A DNA stretch of 64,000 nt, taken from contig CAIJXU010000013.1 in assembly GCA_903824725.1 (NCBI GenBank), positions 1 to 64,000 on the forward strand. The letters are read 5' to 3'. Made by a program: the position numbers and the translations under genes. The notes under the pieces are model-generated. The model was not told the DNA's origin, did no database searches, and saw only the letters and a program-made list of their open reading frames with translations. Positions 27,035-35,597 of this stretch are shown here, in pieces. Numbering within the stretch: the first letter of the stretch is position 1; every line of letters begins with the position of its first letter. Source of the DNA: an uncultured Bacteroidota bacterium (lineage in GTDB: Bacteria; Bacteroidota; Bacteroidia; Chitinophagales; Chitinophagaceae).

Positions 27035-27662
27035 ATTTGTCAAAACAAACCACGCAAACAAAGTCAGAATTAAATAAGTATTGTAATTGTACTTTTTTAT
27101 CTTGGTCCTGATGCGTTATTTCGGCAGGGACCAATCCTTGATCTTGATCGGCTAATTGTGTTACGTTAAAATGTTTTGAAAAGTCAATCCCATTTTTTTC
27201 ATACATCTTATACATCGCTTCCTTTGCAGCCCAATAAAAAGCCAACTGTTTTAAAAGCGCTTCTTCACTGATATCTGTCACTAGTTGTTTTTCTTCTACA
27301 CTTAAAAATTTATGCGCTACTTTAGAAATTCTTTCGTGTATGATTTCTATATCCACGCCAATTGGTCCAGTTTCACTAATCGCGCAAGCTGCAAATCCTT
27401 TACAATGTGATAATGAAAAATGAAAGGGTGCTCCAGGCAAACAAGGCTTGCCATTATCTGCGATTTCAATTGATTCCAATGCAATTTCAGGTCGCATTAA
27501 TTTTAATAACCATCTTGCTGCTAAATGTTGCAATTTGCGATCTTCATTTTGAATATCCACCAATAGTTTCATTTCTTCTTCAAAATAGGACAATGGCTCT
27601 TGTATTGCCCAAATGGCAAAATAAGTAGTCTCGTTAATATTTTGTTGATAAAAGAAAGGCAT
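27033..27662 (-). CDS. 4'-phosphopantetheinyl transferase, Sfp superfamily
   Basis: An enzyme that moves the phosphopantetheine arm from coenzyme A to a carrier protein. The two metal/CoA motifs are visible: GVDIEIIHER and FYWAAKEAMYKMY, plus FHFSLSHCKGFAACAI ahead of them, as in Sfp/AcpT-type enzymes. The frame extends to 27689, but the start MPFFYQQN at 27662 is preferred because the extra nine residues (MQFNLKLFF) are unlike the family. The resulting length is about 209 residues. No polyketide or peptide synthetase gene is nearby, so fatty acid carrier protein is the probable substrate, perhaps as the phylum's replacement for AcpS. Confidence 0.85.
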   Translation of the reverse strand: MPFFYQQNINETTYFAIWAIQEPLSYFEEEMKLLVDIQNEDRKLQHLAARWLLKLMRPEIALESIEIADNGKPCLPGAPFHFSLSHCKGFAACAISETGPIGVDIEIIHERISKVAHKFLSVEEKQLVTDISEEALLKQLAFYWAAKEAMYKMYEKNGIDFSKHFNVTQLADQDQGLVPAEITHQDQDKKVQLQYLFNSDFVCVVCFDK

Positions 27663-27748
27663 AAAAAAAAGCTTTAAGTTAAATTGCACCGCATTCCTAC
27701 CCTACAACTTTAATAATTCAAAGACAAACATAAACAAAATAAACTAAG

Positions 27749-28285
27749 ATGATTTTATCAGACAAGCGAATATTAGAAGAAATTGAGAAAGGAACCATCA
27801 AAGTGGTGCCTTATGATCGTAAAGATTTGGGAAGTAATAGTTATGATGTTCATTTAGGAAAATGGTTGGCTACGTATGATAATAATATCTTAGATGCGAA
27901 AGCACATAATACGATCACTTACTTTGAAATACCTGAGGAGGGATTTGTGTTAGAACCATCTGGTTTTTATTTAGGTGTTACTTTAGAATATACAGAGACA
28001 CATGCACATGTTCCTTTTTTAGAAGGAAAATCTTCTACCGGTCGCTTAGGTATTGACATACATGCCACTGCAGGAAAAGGAGATGTTGGATTTTGTGGTT
28101 ACTGGACATTAGAAATTTCAGTGAAACAACCTGTACGCGTTTATAAAGGAATGCCCATTGGACAACTAATTTATTTCCCAGTGGATGGAGAAATTGAAGT
28201 GAAATACAATCAAAAATCAAATGCTAAATACAGTGGTCAACCTGAAAAGCCGATTGAAAGTATGATGTGGAAGAACTCATTTTAG
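27749..28285 (+). CDS. dcd: dCTP deaminase
   Basis: A 178-residue enzyme making dUTP from dCTP, the first step to dTTP. The trimeric dUTPase-like fold shows GKSSTGRLGIDIHATAG and the catalytic Glu in GFCGYWTLEI. The N-terminus MILSDKRILEEIEKG is typical of Dcd. A bifunctional DCD-DUT type cannot be excluded by eye. Its stop codon overlaps the end of the convergent DUF3810 gene by four bases. Confidence 0.95.
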   Translation: MILSDKRILEEIEKGTIKVVPYDRKDLGSNSYDVHLGKWLATYDNNILDAKAHNTITYFEIPEEGFVLEPSGFYLGVTLEYTETHAHVPFLEGKSSTGRLGIDIHATAGKGDVGFCGYWTLEISVKQPVRVYKGMPIGQLIYFPVDGEIEVKYNQKSNAKYSGQPEKPIESMMWKNSF

Positions 28286-29394
28286 TTTTTCAGTGGTCTA
28301 GCCAATACCCATAATAGGACATCATTGTAACTTTCAATTCCTTTGGATTGTTGATTCCAAATTAAAAACTGATCATACATTTTTTCAGAGCCAGGCAATC
28401 TTTTATTTTGTCTTGCCTTAAAAAATGCCTTGATTTTTTGTCGATCAGCAATAACCTTAGGTGACAATAATGCTTTGTTTCGTTTAACCACTTGTTCCCA
28501 TCTTTTAAAATTACCTGTTTTTGCGATGAGCATTAATTGTGCTTCCTGCGCGTAGGTAAACATTTGTAAATACATCGAATATTGAATGAAGGCATTGTCA
28601 TTGAGTAACGCAATACGAAAAGCTATAAAATTGGCTTCTGCTTCGGAAGCATACCCTAATTGGTGTGCCATTTCATGACAAATGGTAAAAGCCTGTGTTA
28701 AGATGGGTAAATCAGGTCTTATAATCGCCTCGGAACTGAGGGGTTGATAAAATGCCAAATAACCAATCTTATCTCCTAAACTTGGGAAATAGGCCTTTTT
28801 AATATTGGGATGTAAATAGGTCAAAAAGGGATAGACTTTTGCCCCCAACATGTAAGCATATTTACTTTGTTGAAAAAGAGTGTCTAAGTTCAACTGTTCT
28901 ATTTGTGCGTCAAGAATTTGGGCTCTAACTGAATTAAGTTGACTAATATAGGTCAAGCTAAGGCTATCCACTTGAGATTCGGTATAGGAAAGGGGTACAT
29001 TTAATTCAAAATCCTGGGCAGGACTTGTCTTTTGATAATTCAGCCCCCATATCATTTGAAAAAAAACATAGAGTATCGCCAATACACGAGTTATCTTATA
29101 AACTATTATGCTCATCAAAAAGCCTTTTTTAATTTTACTTTTAACTTTAATTAGAAATTGTAAAATATTGTATATCAATATTATAAGTAAAATTATATAA
29201 AGCCACTCTCCAATGGCAAAAGGGATGTGCCCGATGACACCACGAAGCCCATAAGTAACCCATTTAAAAAACCTTTCTGTATACAAATCCTGCACCCACT
29301 GCGCATTTTTACCAAAAACGAATACCAAAACAGCAAGGGCATGCCAGGTATATGCAGAGGCAATATGGAGGCTTTTGGGAAGACGAATCGACAT
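28282..29394 (-). CDS. DUF3810 membrane protein with HExxH metallopeptidase-like motif
   Basis: A 370-residue Bacteroidota family protein. Three hydrophobic segments lie near 15-30, 55-82 and 93-115, followed by a soluble domain. That domain carries CHEMAHQLGY, a zinc HExxH motif, with downstream acidic residues in SEAEANF that could supply the third ligand as in gluzincins. The arrangement suggests a membrane-anchored metallopeptidase facing the periplasm, but no activity has been shown to my knowledge. It has no obvious partner: dcd converges and the yceD-like operon is divergent. Confidence 0.82.
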   Translation of the reverse strand: MSIRLPKSLHIASAYTWHALAVLVFVFGKNAQWVQDLYTERFFKWVTYGLRGVIGHIPFAIGEWLYIILLIILIYNILQFLIKVKSKIKKGFLMSIIVYKITRVLAILYVFFQMIWGLNYQKTSPAQDFELNVPLSYTESQVDSLSLTYISQLNSVRAQILDAQIEQLNLDTLFQQSKYAYMLGAKVYPFLTYLHPNIKKAYFPSLGDKIGYLAFYQPLSSEAIIRPDLPILTQAFTICHEMAHQLGYASEAEANFIAFRIALLNDNAFIQYSMYLQMFTYAQEAQLMLIAKTGNFKRWEQVVKRNKALLSPKVIADRQKIKAFFKARQNKRLPGSEKMYDQFLIWNQQSKGIESYNDVLLWVLARPLKN

Positions 29395-29426
29395 GATTTT
29401 AATTGTAGCGTAAAATTAGGATAAAC

Positions 29427-29457
29427 TTTGTCTTTTGGTTGCTTTTTACTAACTTTG
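29427..29457 (+). promoter_or_regulatory. Bacteroidota-type promoter of the yceD-like/rpmF/plsX operon
   Basis: TTTG at 29427-29430, a 19-base spacer and TAACTTTG at 29450-29457 match the consensus TTTG-N19-21-TAnnTTTG exactly. Transcription should start near 29464, 14 bases ahead of the ATG at 29478. This decides the start of the next gene, because an earlier in-frame ATG (29439) lies inside the promoter. Confidence 0.82.
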
Positions 29458-29477
29458 CCACCCTTATAAGTACGGTT

Positions 29478-30026
29478 ATGAACCAAAACAGGGCTTACGA
29501 AATAGCATTTGTGGGTTTAATTCCCGGGTTACACGAGTTGGAATACCGTATTGAGGATAAGTTCTTTATTAATTTTGGACCTCAGGATTTTAGTGATTGT
29601 AACACATTGGTGAAGTTGAACTTAGATAAGCACCAAGGTTTTATGCAATTACATTTTGATGTGGATGGCAAGGTAGAGACCATTTGCGATCGTTGTGGGA
29701 ACCCCCTAACGGTTTCACTTTGGGATGAGTTTAACCTAATTGTAAAATTAGTAGATGACCCAGACGCCATGAACAGCAATGAAGAGGATCCAGATATCTA
29801 CTACATTGACCGACACGAAAGTCATTTTTCAGTAGCTAGCTGGATTTATGAATTCATCAATTTGAGTATCCCCTTGCAAAAAATTTGTAAGGAAAACGAA
29901 AAAGGTGAATCCACTTGCAACCAAAAAGTGTTAGATCAACTTAAAAAGTTCCAATCTAACCCCAACGAAATTCCAAACAATAATATTTGGAAGGGATTAG
30001 ATAAGTTTAAAAACTTAGGAGAATAA
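29478..30026 (+). CDS. DUF177 / YceD-like protein (large-subunit rRNA accumulation family)
   Basis: A protein of about 182 residues in the DUF177 family, whose E. coli member YceD affects 23S rRNA accumulation. It has the CxxC motif ICDRCGNPLTV followed by the conserved acidic FNLIVKLVDDPDA segment and a late LSIPLQKICKENE with Cys and a second Cys in STCNQKV, suggesting a metal-binding knuckle. The ATG at 29478 is chosen because the upstream one falls within the promoter. It heads the operon yceD-rpmF-plsX, an order conserved across bacteria that links ribosome and phospholipid synthesis. Confidence 0.87.
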   Translation: MNQNRAYEIAFVGLIPGLHELEYRIEDKFFINFGPQDFSDCNTLVKLNLDKHQGFMQLHFDVDGKVETICDRCGNPLTVSLWDEFNLIVKLVDDPDAMNSNEEDPDIYYIDRHESHFSVASWIYEFINLSIPLQKICKENEKGESTCNQKVLDQLKKFQSNPNEIPNNNIWKGLDKFKNLGE

Positions 30027-30091
30027 GAAAAGAAGAATTGAAATAGTATAATAGTCGATTAAATAAAATATAAATAATTAAAACATAAGAG

Positions 30092-30286
30092 ATGCCTAAT
30101 CCTAAACGCAGACACTCACAACAACGCAGTGCTAAAAGAAGAACTCACTATGTAGCTCAAGAAGTTACCTTAAGCAAAGATGGTACAACAGGTGAAATAC
30201 ATGTTCGTCATCGCGCTCATGTACAAGAAGGCAAATTGTATTATAAGGGTAAATTAGTATCTGAAAAAGCGCCTTTAAAAGCGTAA
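30092..30286 (+). CDS. rpmF: 50S ribosomal protein L32 (cysteine-free form)
   Basis: A 64-residue basic ribosomal protein. The N-terminus MPNPKRRHSQQRSAKRRTHY is the usual L32 start, followed by the Bacteroidota-type HVRHRAHVQEGKLYYKGKLV. It contains no cysteine at all, so the zinc ribbon of many bacterial L32 proteins (two CxxC pairs) is absent. It lies 65 bases after the yceD-like gene and ten before plsX. Confidence 0.96.
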   Translation: MPNPKRRHSQQRSAKRRTHYVAQEVTLSKDGTTGEIHVRHRAHVQEGKLYYKGKLVSEKAPLKA

Positions 30287-30296
30287 TTCATTTAAA

Positions 30297-31238
30297 ATGA
30301 ATATCGGAATAGATATGATGGGTGGTGATTTTGCACCATTAGAAGCTGTCAAAGGCGTACAACAATATCTATCTCAATACCAACATAAATTATTTTGTAT
30401 TGGTGACGAAACACAACTGAAACAATTGTTTCAGGAACATGGTTTTTCGTCACCATTTTTACATATTGTACATGCCCCAGAAGTAATTGGGTATCATGAA
30501 CATCCTACCAAAGCTTTAAAGGAAAAACCCAACTCTTCCATTTCAATTGGATTTAAATTATTAGCCAATGGCGAAATTGATGCCTTTTTAAGTGCAGGCA
30601 ATACGGGTGCAATGTTAGTTGGATCCATGTTTAGTATTAAACCAATTCCTGGCATATTAAGACCCACCATTGCTTCCCTACTTCCTAAGTTAGATGGATA
30701 TACTGGTATCTTGGTGGATGTAGGATTAAATGCAGATTGTAAACCAGAACAATTAAATCAATTTGCAATTTTAGGCAACTTATATGCAAAGCATATTTTA
30801 AATATTCCTAACCCTAAAGTGGCCTTATTGAATATGGGAGAAGAAGAAGGAAAAGGCAATGCATTAGCGCAAGCCACTTATCCTTTATTAAAACAAAATA
30901 CGGCCTTAAATTTTATTGGGAATGTAGAAGGTCGTGATATATTTAATCTCAAAGCAGATGTGATTGTTTGTGATGGCTTTACTGGAAATATTGTTTTAAA
31001 AACTGCCGAAGCCATGTATGATGCTGCAGTTCATCAAAACCTAGGTAACGATTCTTTTTTTAGCAGATACCATTTTGAAAATTATGGGGGCATCCCTATT
31101 TTGGGTGTGAATAAACCCGTCCTTATTGGACATGGAATTAGCAATGCCAAAGCATTTAAGAACTTGATTTTATTAGCCGAAAAAATGGTTGAATCAAAGT
31201 TTTGCGATATTATTACGAGCAACTTTGCAAATAGTTAG
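30297..31238 (+). CDS. plsX: Phosphate acyltransferase PlsX
   Basis: A 313-residue enzyme that makes acyl-phosphate from acyl-ACP, the first step of phospholipid synthesis by the PlsX/PlsY route. The N-terminus NIGIDMMGGDFAPLEAVKG, the middle LSAGNTGAMLVGSMF and the late VCDGFTGNIVLKTAEAM are all PlsX signatures. Gene order with rpmF is conserved widely. plsY and fabH are not adjacent here. The protein ends LAEKMVESKFCDIITSNFANS, which is normal in length. Confidence 0.96.
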   Translation: MNIGIDMMGGDFAPLEAVKGVQQYLSQYQHKLFCIGDETQLKQLFQEHGFSSPFLHIVHAPEVIGYHEHPTKALKEKPNSSISIGFKLLANGEIDAFLSAGNTGAMLVGSMFSIKPIPGILRPTIASLLPKLDGYTGILVDVGLNADCKPEQLNQFAILGNLYAKHILNIPNPKVALLNMGEEEGKGNALAQATYPLLKQNTALNFIGNVEGRDIFNLKADVIVCDGFTGNIVLKTAEAMYDAAVHQNLGNDSFFSRYHFENYGGIPILGVNKPVLIGHGISNAKAFKNLILLAEKMVESKFCDIITSNFANS

Positions 31239-31310
31239 AATTTACTAACATCTTTTAGTTTTCCTTATTTTTAACCTAATTTCACCAAATCAACATTGAT
31301 TTATCTTTCT

Positions 31311-32285
31311 ATGTGGTTAAATAATATACTTGAAACTATTGGCAATACGCCCTTGATTCGACTTAATAAAATCACGGAGCAAATTCCAGCTACTATCCTA
31401 GCCAAAGTAGATTATTTTAATCCAGGCAATTCTATTAAAGATCGAATGGCGTTAAAGATGATTGAGATGGCCGAAGCTTCGGGCGCTTTAAAACCAGGCG
31501 GAACTATTATAGAATGTACTAGTGGAAATACGGGTATGGGTTTGGCTTTAGTAGCCATCGTCAAAGGATACAAGTGTATTTTCACAACCACCGACAAACA
31601 GAGCAAGGAAAAAATGGATATTTTACGTGCCATGGGCGCCGAAGTGTTTGTATGTCCTACCAATGTGGAGCCTACTGATCTACTTAGTTATTATTCTGTG
31701 GCTCGAAGATTAGCCAATGAAACGCCTAATTCATTTTTTGTAAATCAATATGATAACTTGGCAAACAGGCAAGCGCATTATGAAAGTACAGGTCCTGAAA
31801 TATGGAATCAAACAGAAGGAAAAATTACACACTTAGTTTGCACTGCCGGAACCGGTGGTACCATCACAGGTACTGCTACATTTTTAAAAGAAAAAAATCC
31901 GAATATAAAAATATGGGCCATTGATCCAGTGGGATCCTTACTTACCCATTATTTTAAAACAGGTGAAATAGATCATAGTAAAGTAGCTCCCTATATTGCC
32001 GAGGGCTTTGGCGAAGATTTTGTTCCTGAAAATTACGACATGACTGTGATTGATCATTTTGAGCAAGTAAATGATAAAGAAGGTGCTTTAATGACGCGCA
32101 GATTAGCAAAAGAAGAAGGTCTTTTTTGTGGTTATAGTGCCGGTAGTTGTTTACAAGGGTTAATACAATTAAAAGACAAATTACAACCTACAGATATGGT
32201 GGTATGTATTTTTCATGATCATGGTAGTCGCTATGTTGGCAAAGTATACAATGACGACTGGATGAAAAGTAAAGGGTTTTTATAA
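31311..32285 (+). CDS. Cystathionine beta-synthase / cysteine synthase family PLP enzyme
   Basis: A 324-residue fold-type II PLP enzyme. Lys43 in NPGNSIKDRMAL binds PLP, TSGNTGMGLALV binds the substrate carboxylate, and CTAGTGGTITGT grips the phosphate. The C-terminal HDHGSRYVGKVYNDDWM resembles the cystathionine beta-synthase core more than CysK, which suggests Ser plus homocysteine condensation, though O-acetylserine sulfhydrylase activity is possible. The regulatory CBS-domain pair of longer enzymes is absent. ATG at 31311 gives MWLNNILETIGNTPL, the standard N-terminus; an upstream in-frame TTG is ignored. No sulfur-metabolism partner is adjacent. Confidence 0.87.
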   Translation: MWLNNILETIGNTPLIRLNKITEQIPATILAKVDYFNPGNSIKDRMALKMIEMAEASGALKPGGTIIECTSGNTGMGLALVAIVKGYKCIFTTTDKQSKEKMDILRAMGAEVFVCPTNVEPTDLLSYYSVARRLANETPNSFFVNQYDNLANRQAHYESTGPEIWNQTEGKITHLVCTAGTGGTITGTATFLKEKNPNIKIWAIDPVGSLLTHYFKTGEIDHSKVAPYIAEGFGEDFVPENYDMTVIDHFEQVNDKEGALMTRRLAKEEGLFCGYSAGSCLQGLIQLKDKLQPTDMVVCIFHDHGSRYVGKVYNDDWMKSKGFL

Positions 32286-32385
32286 GTCCCTTAAAAGTCA
32301 ATACACTTCAAATATTTTTTATTTTCTAACTTATTTATCTACTATAAAAGGGCATATGGCTAACATCCGTTTGGCCAAGAATTTG

Positions 32386-32393
32386 TATATTTG
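32386..32393 (+). promoter_or_regulatory. -7 promoter box of the class II aldolase gene
   Basis: TATATTTG matches TAnnTTTG perfectly, 18 bases before the ATG at 32412. No TTG sits at the expected 17-23 bases upstream, so the -33 element is weak. The box covers the TTG at 32391, ruling out that codon as translation start. Confidence 0.55.
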
Positions 32394-32411
32394 CACCATA
32401 ATATTTTAACT

Positions 32412-33479
32412 ATGAGTAAGTACACATCTGGTGTTTTATTTGGCAAAGAATTAGAGGCTTTGTACAATGATGCCAAAAACAACCATTTCGCAATTCCAGC
32501 AGTAAACACAACAGGAACAGATACCATTAATGCAGCCATCGAAACTGCGGCCAAAGTGAACTCCCCTATTATCATTCAATTTTCTAATGGCAGTGCTCAA
32601 TTTATCGCAGGTAAAGGAATGCCCAATGAAAATTTACAAGCTAATATTCAAGGTGCTATTGCAGGTGCATTACATGTGCATCAAGTAGCTAAATTTTATA
32701 ATGTACCTGTTGTATTGCATACCGATCACGCTTCCAAAAAATGGCTACCATGGATTAGTGCTTTAATAGACGCAGGCGAACAATTTAACAAAGAAAAAGG
32801 ACAACCTTTATTCAGTTCGCATATGTTGGATTTATCTGAAGAGCCTTTGGAAGAAAACATACACACTTCTGCTGAATACTTTAAAAGAATGGCGCCATTA
32901 GGCATGAGTATTGAAATTGAATTAGGTGTTACAGGTGGTGAGGAAGATGGTGTGGATAATAGTGGTGTTGAAAATGATAAATTATATACACAACCCGAAC
33001 ACGTGGCCTATGCATATACTGAATTAAGTAAAGTAAGTAATATGTTTACCGTAGCAGCTGCTTTTGGAAATGTACATGGCGTGTATAGTCCAGGTAATGT
33101 TGAATTAAGACCTGATATTTTAAACAATAGCCAAGTATATATTGAGCAACATTTAAAAACAGCTCCTAAACCAGTTTACTTTGTATTTCATGGCGGATCG
33201 GGTTCACCACAAAATCAAATTAGAGAAGCCATTGGATATGGTGCTATCAAAATGAATTTGGATACCGATTTACAATGGGCTTTCTGGGAAGGAATTTTAA
33301 AATATTACATAAAAAATGAGGCTTACTTACAAACGCAATTAGGAAATCCAGATGGTTCTGATAAGCCCAATAAAAAATTCTACGATCCAAGAGTATGGCT
33401 TAGAAAGGGCGAGGAATCATTTATCCAGCGCTTAGAAGTTGCCTTTAATGACCTAAACTGTATTAACCGAAACGCTTAA
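32412..33479 (+). CDS. fbaA: Fructose-bisphosphate aldolase, class II
   Basis: A 355-residue zinc aldolase splitting fructose 1,6-bisphosphate to triose phosphates. Signatures are FAIPAVNTTGTDTINAA, VVLHTDHASKKW (catalytic Asp and zinc His), MSIEIELGVTGGEEDGVDN and FVFHGGSGSPQNQI, all of the class IIA (E. coli FbaA-like) type. The ATG at 32412 gives MSKYTSGVLFG. It is transcribed from its own promoter and ends in a strong terminator, so it is probably monocistronic. It fits with the sugar-handling genes of the window as central glycolysis. Confidence 0.96.
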   Translation: MSKYTSGVLFGKELEALYNDAKNNHFAIPAVNTTGTDTINAAIETAAKVNSPIIIQFSNGSAQFIAGKGMPNENLQANIQGAIAGALHVHQVAKFYNVPVVLHTDHASKKWLPWISALIDAGEQFNKEKGQPLFSSHMLDLSEEPLEENIHTSAEYFKRMAPLGMSIEIELGVTGGEEDGVDNSGVENDKLYTQPEHVAYAYTELSKVSNMFTVAAAFGNVHGVYSPGNVELRPDILNNSQVYIEQHLKTAPKPVYFVFHGGSGSPQNQIREAIGYGAIKMNLDTDLQWAFWEGILKYYIKNEAYLQTQLGNPDGSDKPNKKFYDPRVWLRKGEESFIQRLEVAFNDLNCINRNA

Positions 33480-33492
33480 ACAAAATTTTAAC

Positions 33493-33533
33493 ACAGCCAC
33501 CCCAATGAAAATGAGGTGGCTGTTTATTTTTTT
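33493..33533 (+). terminator. Rho-independent terminator after fbaA
   Basis: ACAGCCACC (33493-33501) pairs perfectly with GGTGGCTGT (33515-33523); a T-rich run follows to 33533. Confidence 0.88.
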
Positions 33534-33611
33534 ATAACTTCATAAAGACGAAAACGATTGCTTTGGTACTTTGCTTAGAACGCGATGTACTAATTACTTA
33601 AATAGTTGCCA

Positions 33612-34529
33612 ATGAAAAACAGAGAAGAAGATATTGAAGTAAACTTAACTGGAGAAGAAACAACTGGAACAGAGGCTAATAAAGCCAGATGGTTTAAACG
33701 CATCCGCAAAGGAATTACCACTTCCACTGCCGATAAGAAAGAGACACCAGAAGGCTTGTGGACTAAATGCCCCTCTTGTAATCATATTTGTACAAGTTCG
33801 GAGCTAAAAGAAAATTTATTTATTTGCAGTAAATGTAATTTTCATCATCGCATTGGCAGTGATGAATATTTTGATATTTTATTTGACGAAGCACAATTCA
33901 CCGAATTGTTTGACAATATTAAAAGTAAAGATGCTCTTAACTTTACCGATTTAAAAAATTATCAAAAACGACTTGATGAAATTCATGCAAAAACCGATTT
34001 AAAGGATTCAATGCGAGTTGCAGTAGGAAAAGCAAATGGCGAATCTATTGTGGTAGCATGTATGGATTTTGAATTTATTGGGGGCTCTTTAGGAAGTGTG
34101 ATGGGCGAAAAATTTAGTCGTGCTATTGATTATTGTATTGAGCATCAACTACCTTATTTAGTGATTAGTAAAAGTGGCGGCGCAAGGATGATGGAAAGTG
34201 CCTTTAGTTTAATGCAATTAGCAAAGACCAGTGGTAAATTATCGCAATTAAGCGATGCTAAATTGCCCTTTATCTCATTATTAACCGACCCTACATTTGG
34301 AGGTATTTCGGCCAGCTTTGGCATGTTAGGTGATATTAATATAGCTGAACCAGGTGCTTTAATTGGTTTTGCAGGCCCAAGGGTCATAAAAGAAACCATT
34401 AAAAAGGATTTACCTCCTGGCTTTCAAAGAAGTGAATTTTTATTAGAACATGGATTTTTAGATTTCATCATTGATCGTAAAGAGCTTAAAAACAAACTTT
34501 CCGAAGTGGTCTTTCTATTTAGAAATTAG
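33612..34529 (+). CDS. accD: Acetyl-CoA carboxylase carboxyltransferase subunit beta
   Basis: A 305-residue subunit that, with AccA, transfers the carboxyl group from biotin to acetyl-CoA to form malonyl-CoA. An intact zinc ribbon is seen at Cys53, Cys56, Cys72 and Cys75 (TKCPSC, ICSKC). The carboxyltransferase part has [36 protein letters not shown] and [19 protein letters not shown] at 33612 is used instead of a TTG six bases earlier. accA is not adjacent. smpB follows about 90 bases downstream with its own -7 box. Confidence 0.96.
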   Translation: MKNREEDIEVNLTGEETTGTEANKARWFKRIRKGITTSTADKKETPEGLWTKCPSCNHICTSSELKENLFICSKCNFHHRIGSDEYFDILFDEAQFTELFDNIKSKDALNFTDLKNYQKRLDEIHAKTDLKDSMRVAVGKANGESIVVACMDFEFIGGSLGSVMGEKFSRAIDYCIEHQLPYLVISKSGGARMMESAFSLMQLAKTSGKLSQLSDAKLPFISLLTDPTFGGISASFGMLGDINIAEPGALIGFAGPRVIKETIKKDLPPGFQRSEFLLEHGFLDFIIDRKELKNKLSEVVFLFRN

Positions 34530-34580
34530 AGGGTCTTGGCTTTAGTTCAATTTTCTAATTCAAAAACAGAATACTTATAT

Positions 34581-34588
34581 TACTTTTG
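34581..34588 (+). promoter_or_regulatory. -7 promoter box upstream of smpB
   Basis: TACTTTTG is a perfect TAnnTTTG. The start codon lies 34 bases downstream rather than the usual 17-22, and the extra distance is filled by a hairpin. There is no good -33 TTG. Confidence 0.5.
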
Positions 34589-34590
34589 TC

Positions 34591-34622
34591 TCCGATCCCG
34601 AGTACTCGGGGTCGGATTTTTT
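34591..34622 (+). terminator. Terminator-like hairpin touching the smpB start codon
   Basis: TCCGATCCCGAG (34591-34602) pairs with CTCGGGGTCGGA (34605-34616), 12 pairs with one G-U, followed by six T to 34622. The ATG of smpB is the next base. As a terminator it would end accD transcripts; as a leader hairpin of transcripts from the box at 34581 it would block or control smpB expression. Confidence 0.7.
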
Positions 34623-35081
34623 ATGTCTAAAGTGATCAAACAAATCGAGCTCAATAATAGGCAAGCCTATTTTAACTATCATATCGAGGATAAGTATGAT
34701 GCGGGCATTGTATTGCTTGGAACCGAAGTAAAATCGATTCGTGAAGGCAAAGTAAGTTTTAATGATTCCTTTTGCATTTTTGACAAAGGCGCACTTTGGG
34801 TGAGGGGATTATTTATTAATGCTTATACACACGGAAATTCTAATAATCATATTGAAGTACACGATCGGAAGCTTTTGTTGAATAAACGAGAATTAGAAAA
34901 ACTAGAATCCAAAGTAAAAGAAAAAGGATACTCTATTATTCCACTTCGTATCTTTTTTAATGAAAAACGCTATGCTAAATTAGAAATTGGTGTAGGCAAG
35001 GGTAAAAAAGAATTTGACAAAAGAGAGACTATTAAAAATAGAGATGTCGATAAGGAGATTAAAAGATTACTTAAGCGATAG
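34623..35081 (+). CDS. smpB: SsrA-binding protein SmpB
   Basis: A 152-residue RNA-binding protein that brings tmRNA to stalled ribosomes. The oligonucleotide-binding barrel starts VIKQIELNNRQAYFNYHIED, with the family segments YDAGIVLLGTEVKSIREGKVSF and LPL-type RIFFNEKRYAKLEIGVGKGKKEFDKRE. The C-terminal basic tail (NRDVDKEIKRLLKR) that inserts into the decoding centre is present. The frame is open further upstream, but ATG 34623 gives the right family length, and the upstream part is promoter and hairpin. tmRNA itself is not recognised in the window. Confidence 0.94.
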   Translation: MSKVIKQIELNNRQAYFNYHIEDKYDAGIVLLGTEVKSIREGKVSFNDSFCIFDKGALWVRGLFINAYTHGNSNNHIEVHDRKLLLNKRELEKLESKVKEKGYSIIPLRIFFNEKRYAKLEIGVGKGKKEFDKRETIKNRDVDKEIKRLLKR

Positions 35082-35096
35082 CATTCACCTCCCCCA

Positions 35097-35513
35097 TTAC
35101 TCATACTTTTTTTTCGGGACTTCTGTAAAATTTAACTGCTCATCTAATGCAGCGGGATGCGGACGATGTGTCGTTGCATAGGCAATGCCCAATAAAACCG
35201 CAAATAAGCCAAATGACCAAGCCAACTCCATTGGAATGAGCCAATATCCCCAAGCCTTATTTATAACCGCTTTTTCTGGGCGACTCAATTCATAAATCAC
35301 TTCGATTTTCGATCCAACCTTATTTTTATACTTTTCAGTCTCCAACTTTAAATAGTAGGATTTACCAAATTCACTATAATGTGCTGTTATTGTATCCCCT
35401 TTTATTTCAATAATCGCAGGGGCTGTTTCACTATCAAAATAATCAGGTTGTCGACTAAAAGGTAGATACAATAAAAAACAAGTAACAAATAATATGATGG
35501 CTGACTTAAACAA
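35097..35513 (-). CDS. DUF3592-like small membrane protein
   Basis: A 138-residue protein with a hydrophobic N-terminal segment (residues 3-19), a central beta-rich part (KGDTITAHYSEFGKSYYLKLE, then KVGSKIEVIYELSRPEKAVI) and a second membrane segment near 88-110. This arrangement resembles DUF3592 domains, in which a beta domain is flanked by two helices. Function unknown. It lies downstream of smc on the same strand but beyond a terminator. Confidence 0.6.
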   Translation of the reverse strand: MFKSAIILFVTCFLLYLPFSRQPDYFDSETAPAIIEIKGDTITAHYSEFGKSYYLKLETEKYKNKVGSKIEVIYELSRPEKAVINKAWGYWLIPMELAWSFGLFAVLLGIAYATTHRPHPAALDEQLNFTEVPKKKYE

Positions 35514-35544
35514 CTAAAATGAATATTTTTAAATTTTATTTATA

Positions 35545-35578
35545 AAAAGGGGCGCTATCATAAAGAAGCACCCCTTTT
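35545..35578 (-). terminator. Terminator after smc
   Basis: AAAAGGGG (35545-35552) pairs with CCCCTTTT (35571-35578). On the minus strand it is followed by a short T/A-rich tail. It separates smc from the DUF3592-like gene. Confidence 0.7.
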
Positions 35579-35597
35579 ATATTAGGTTCTAAAAAAA

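Noticed and set aside
29439..29477. Longer N-terminus for the yceD-like protein
   Set aside because: The extra codons coincide with a perfect TTTG-N19-TAACTTTG promoter; ATG at 29478 gives the family-like start.
34536..34622. 29-residue N-terminal extension of SmpB
   Set aside because: It would be translated from a promoter box and a terminator-like hairpin, and SmpB orthologues begin near MSKVIKQ.
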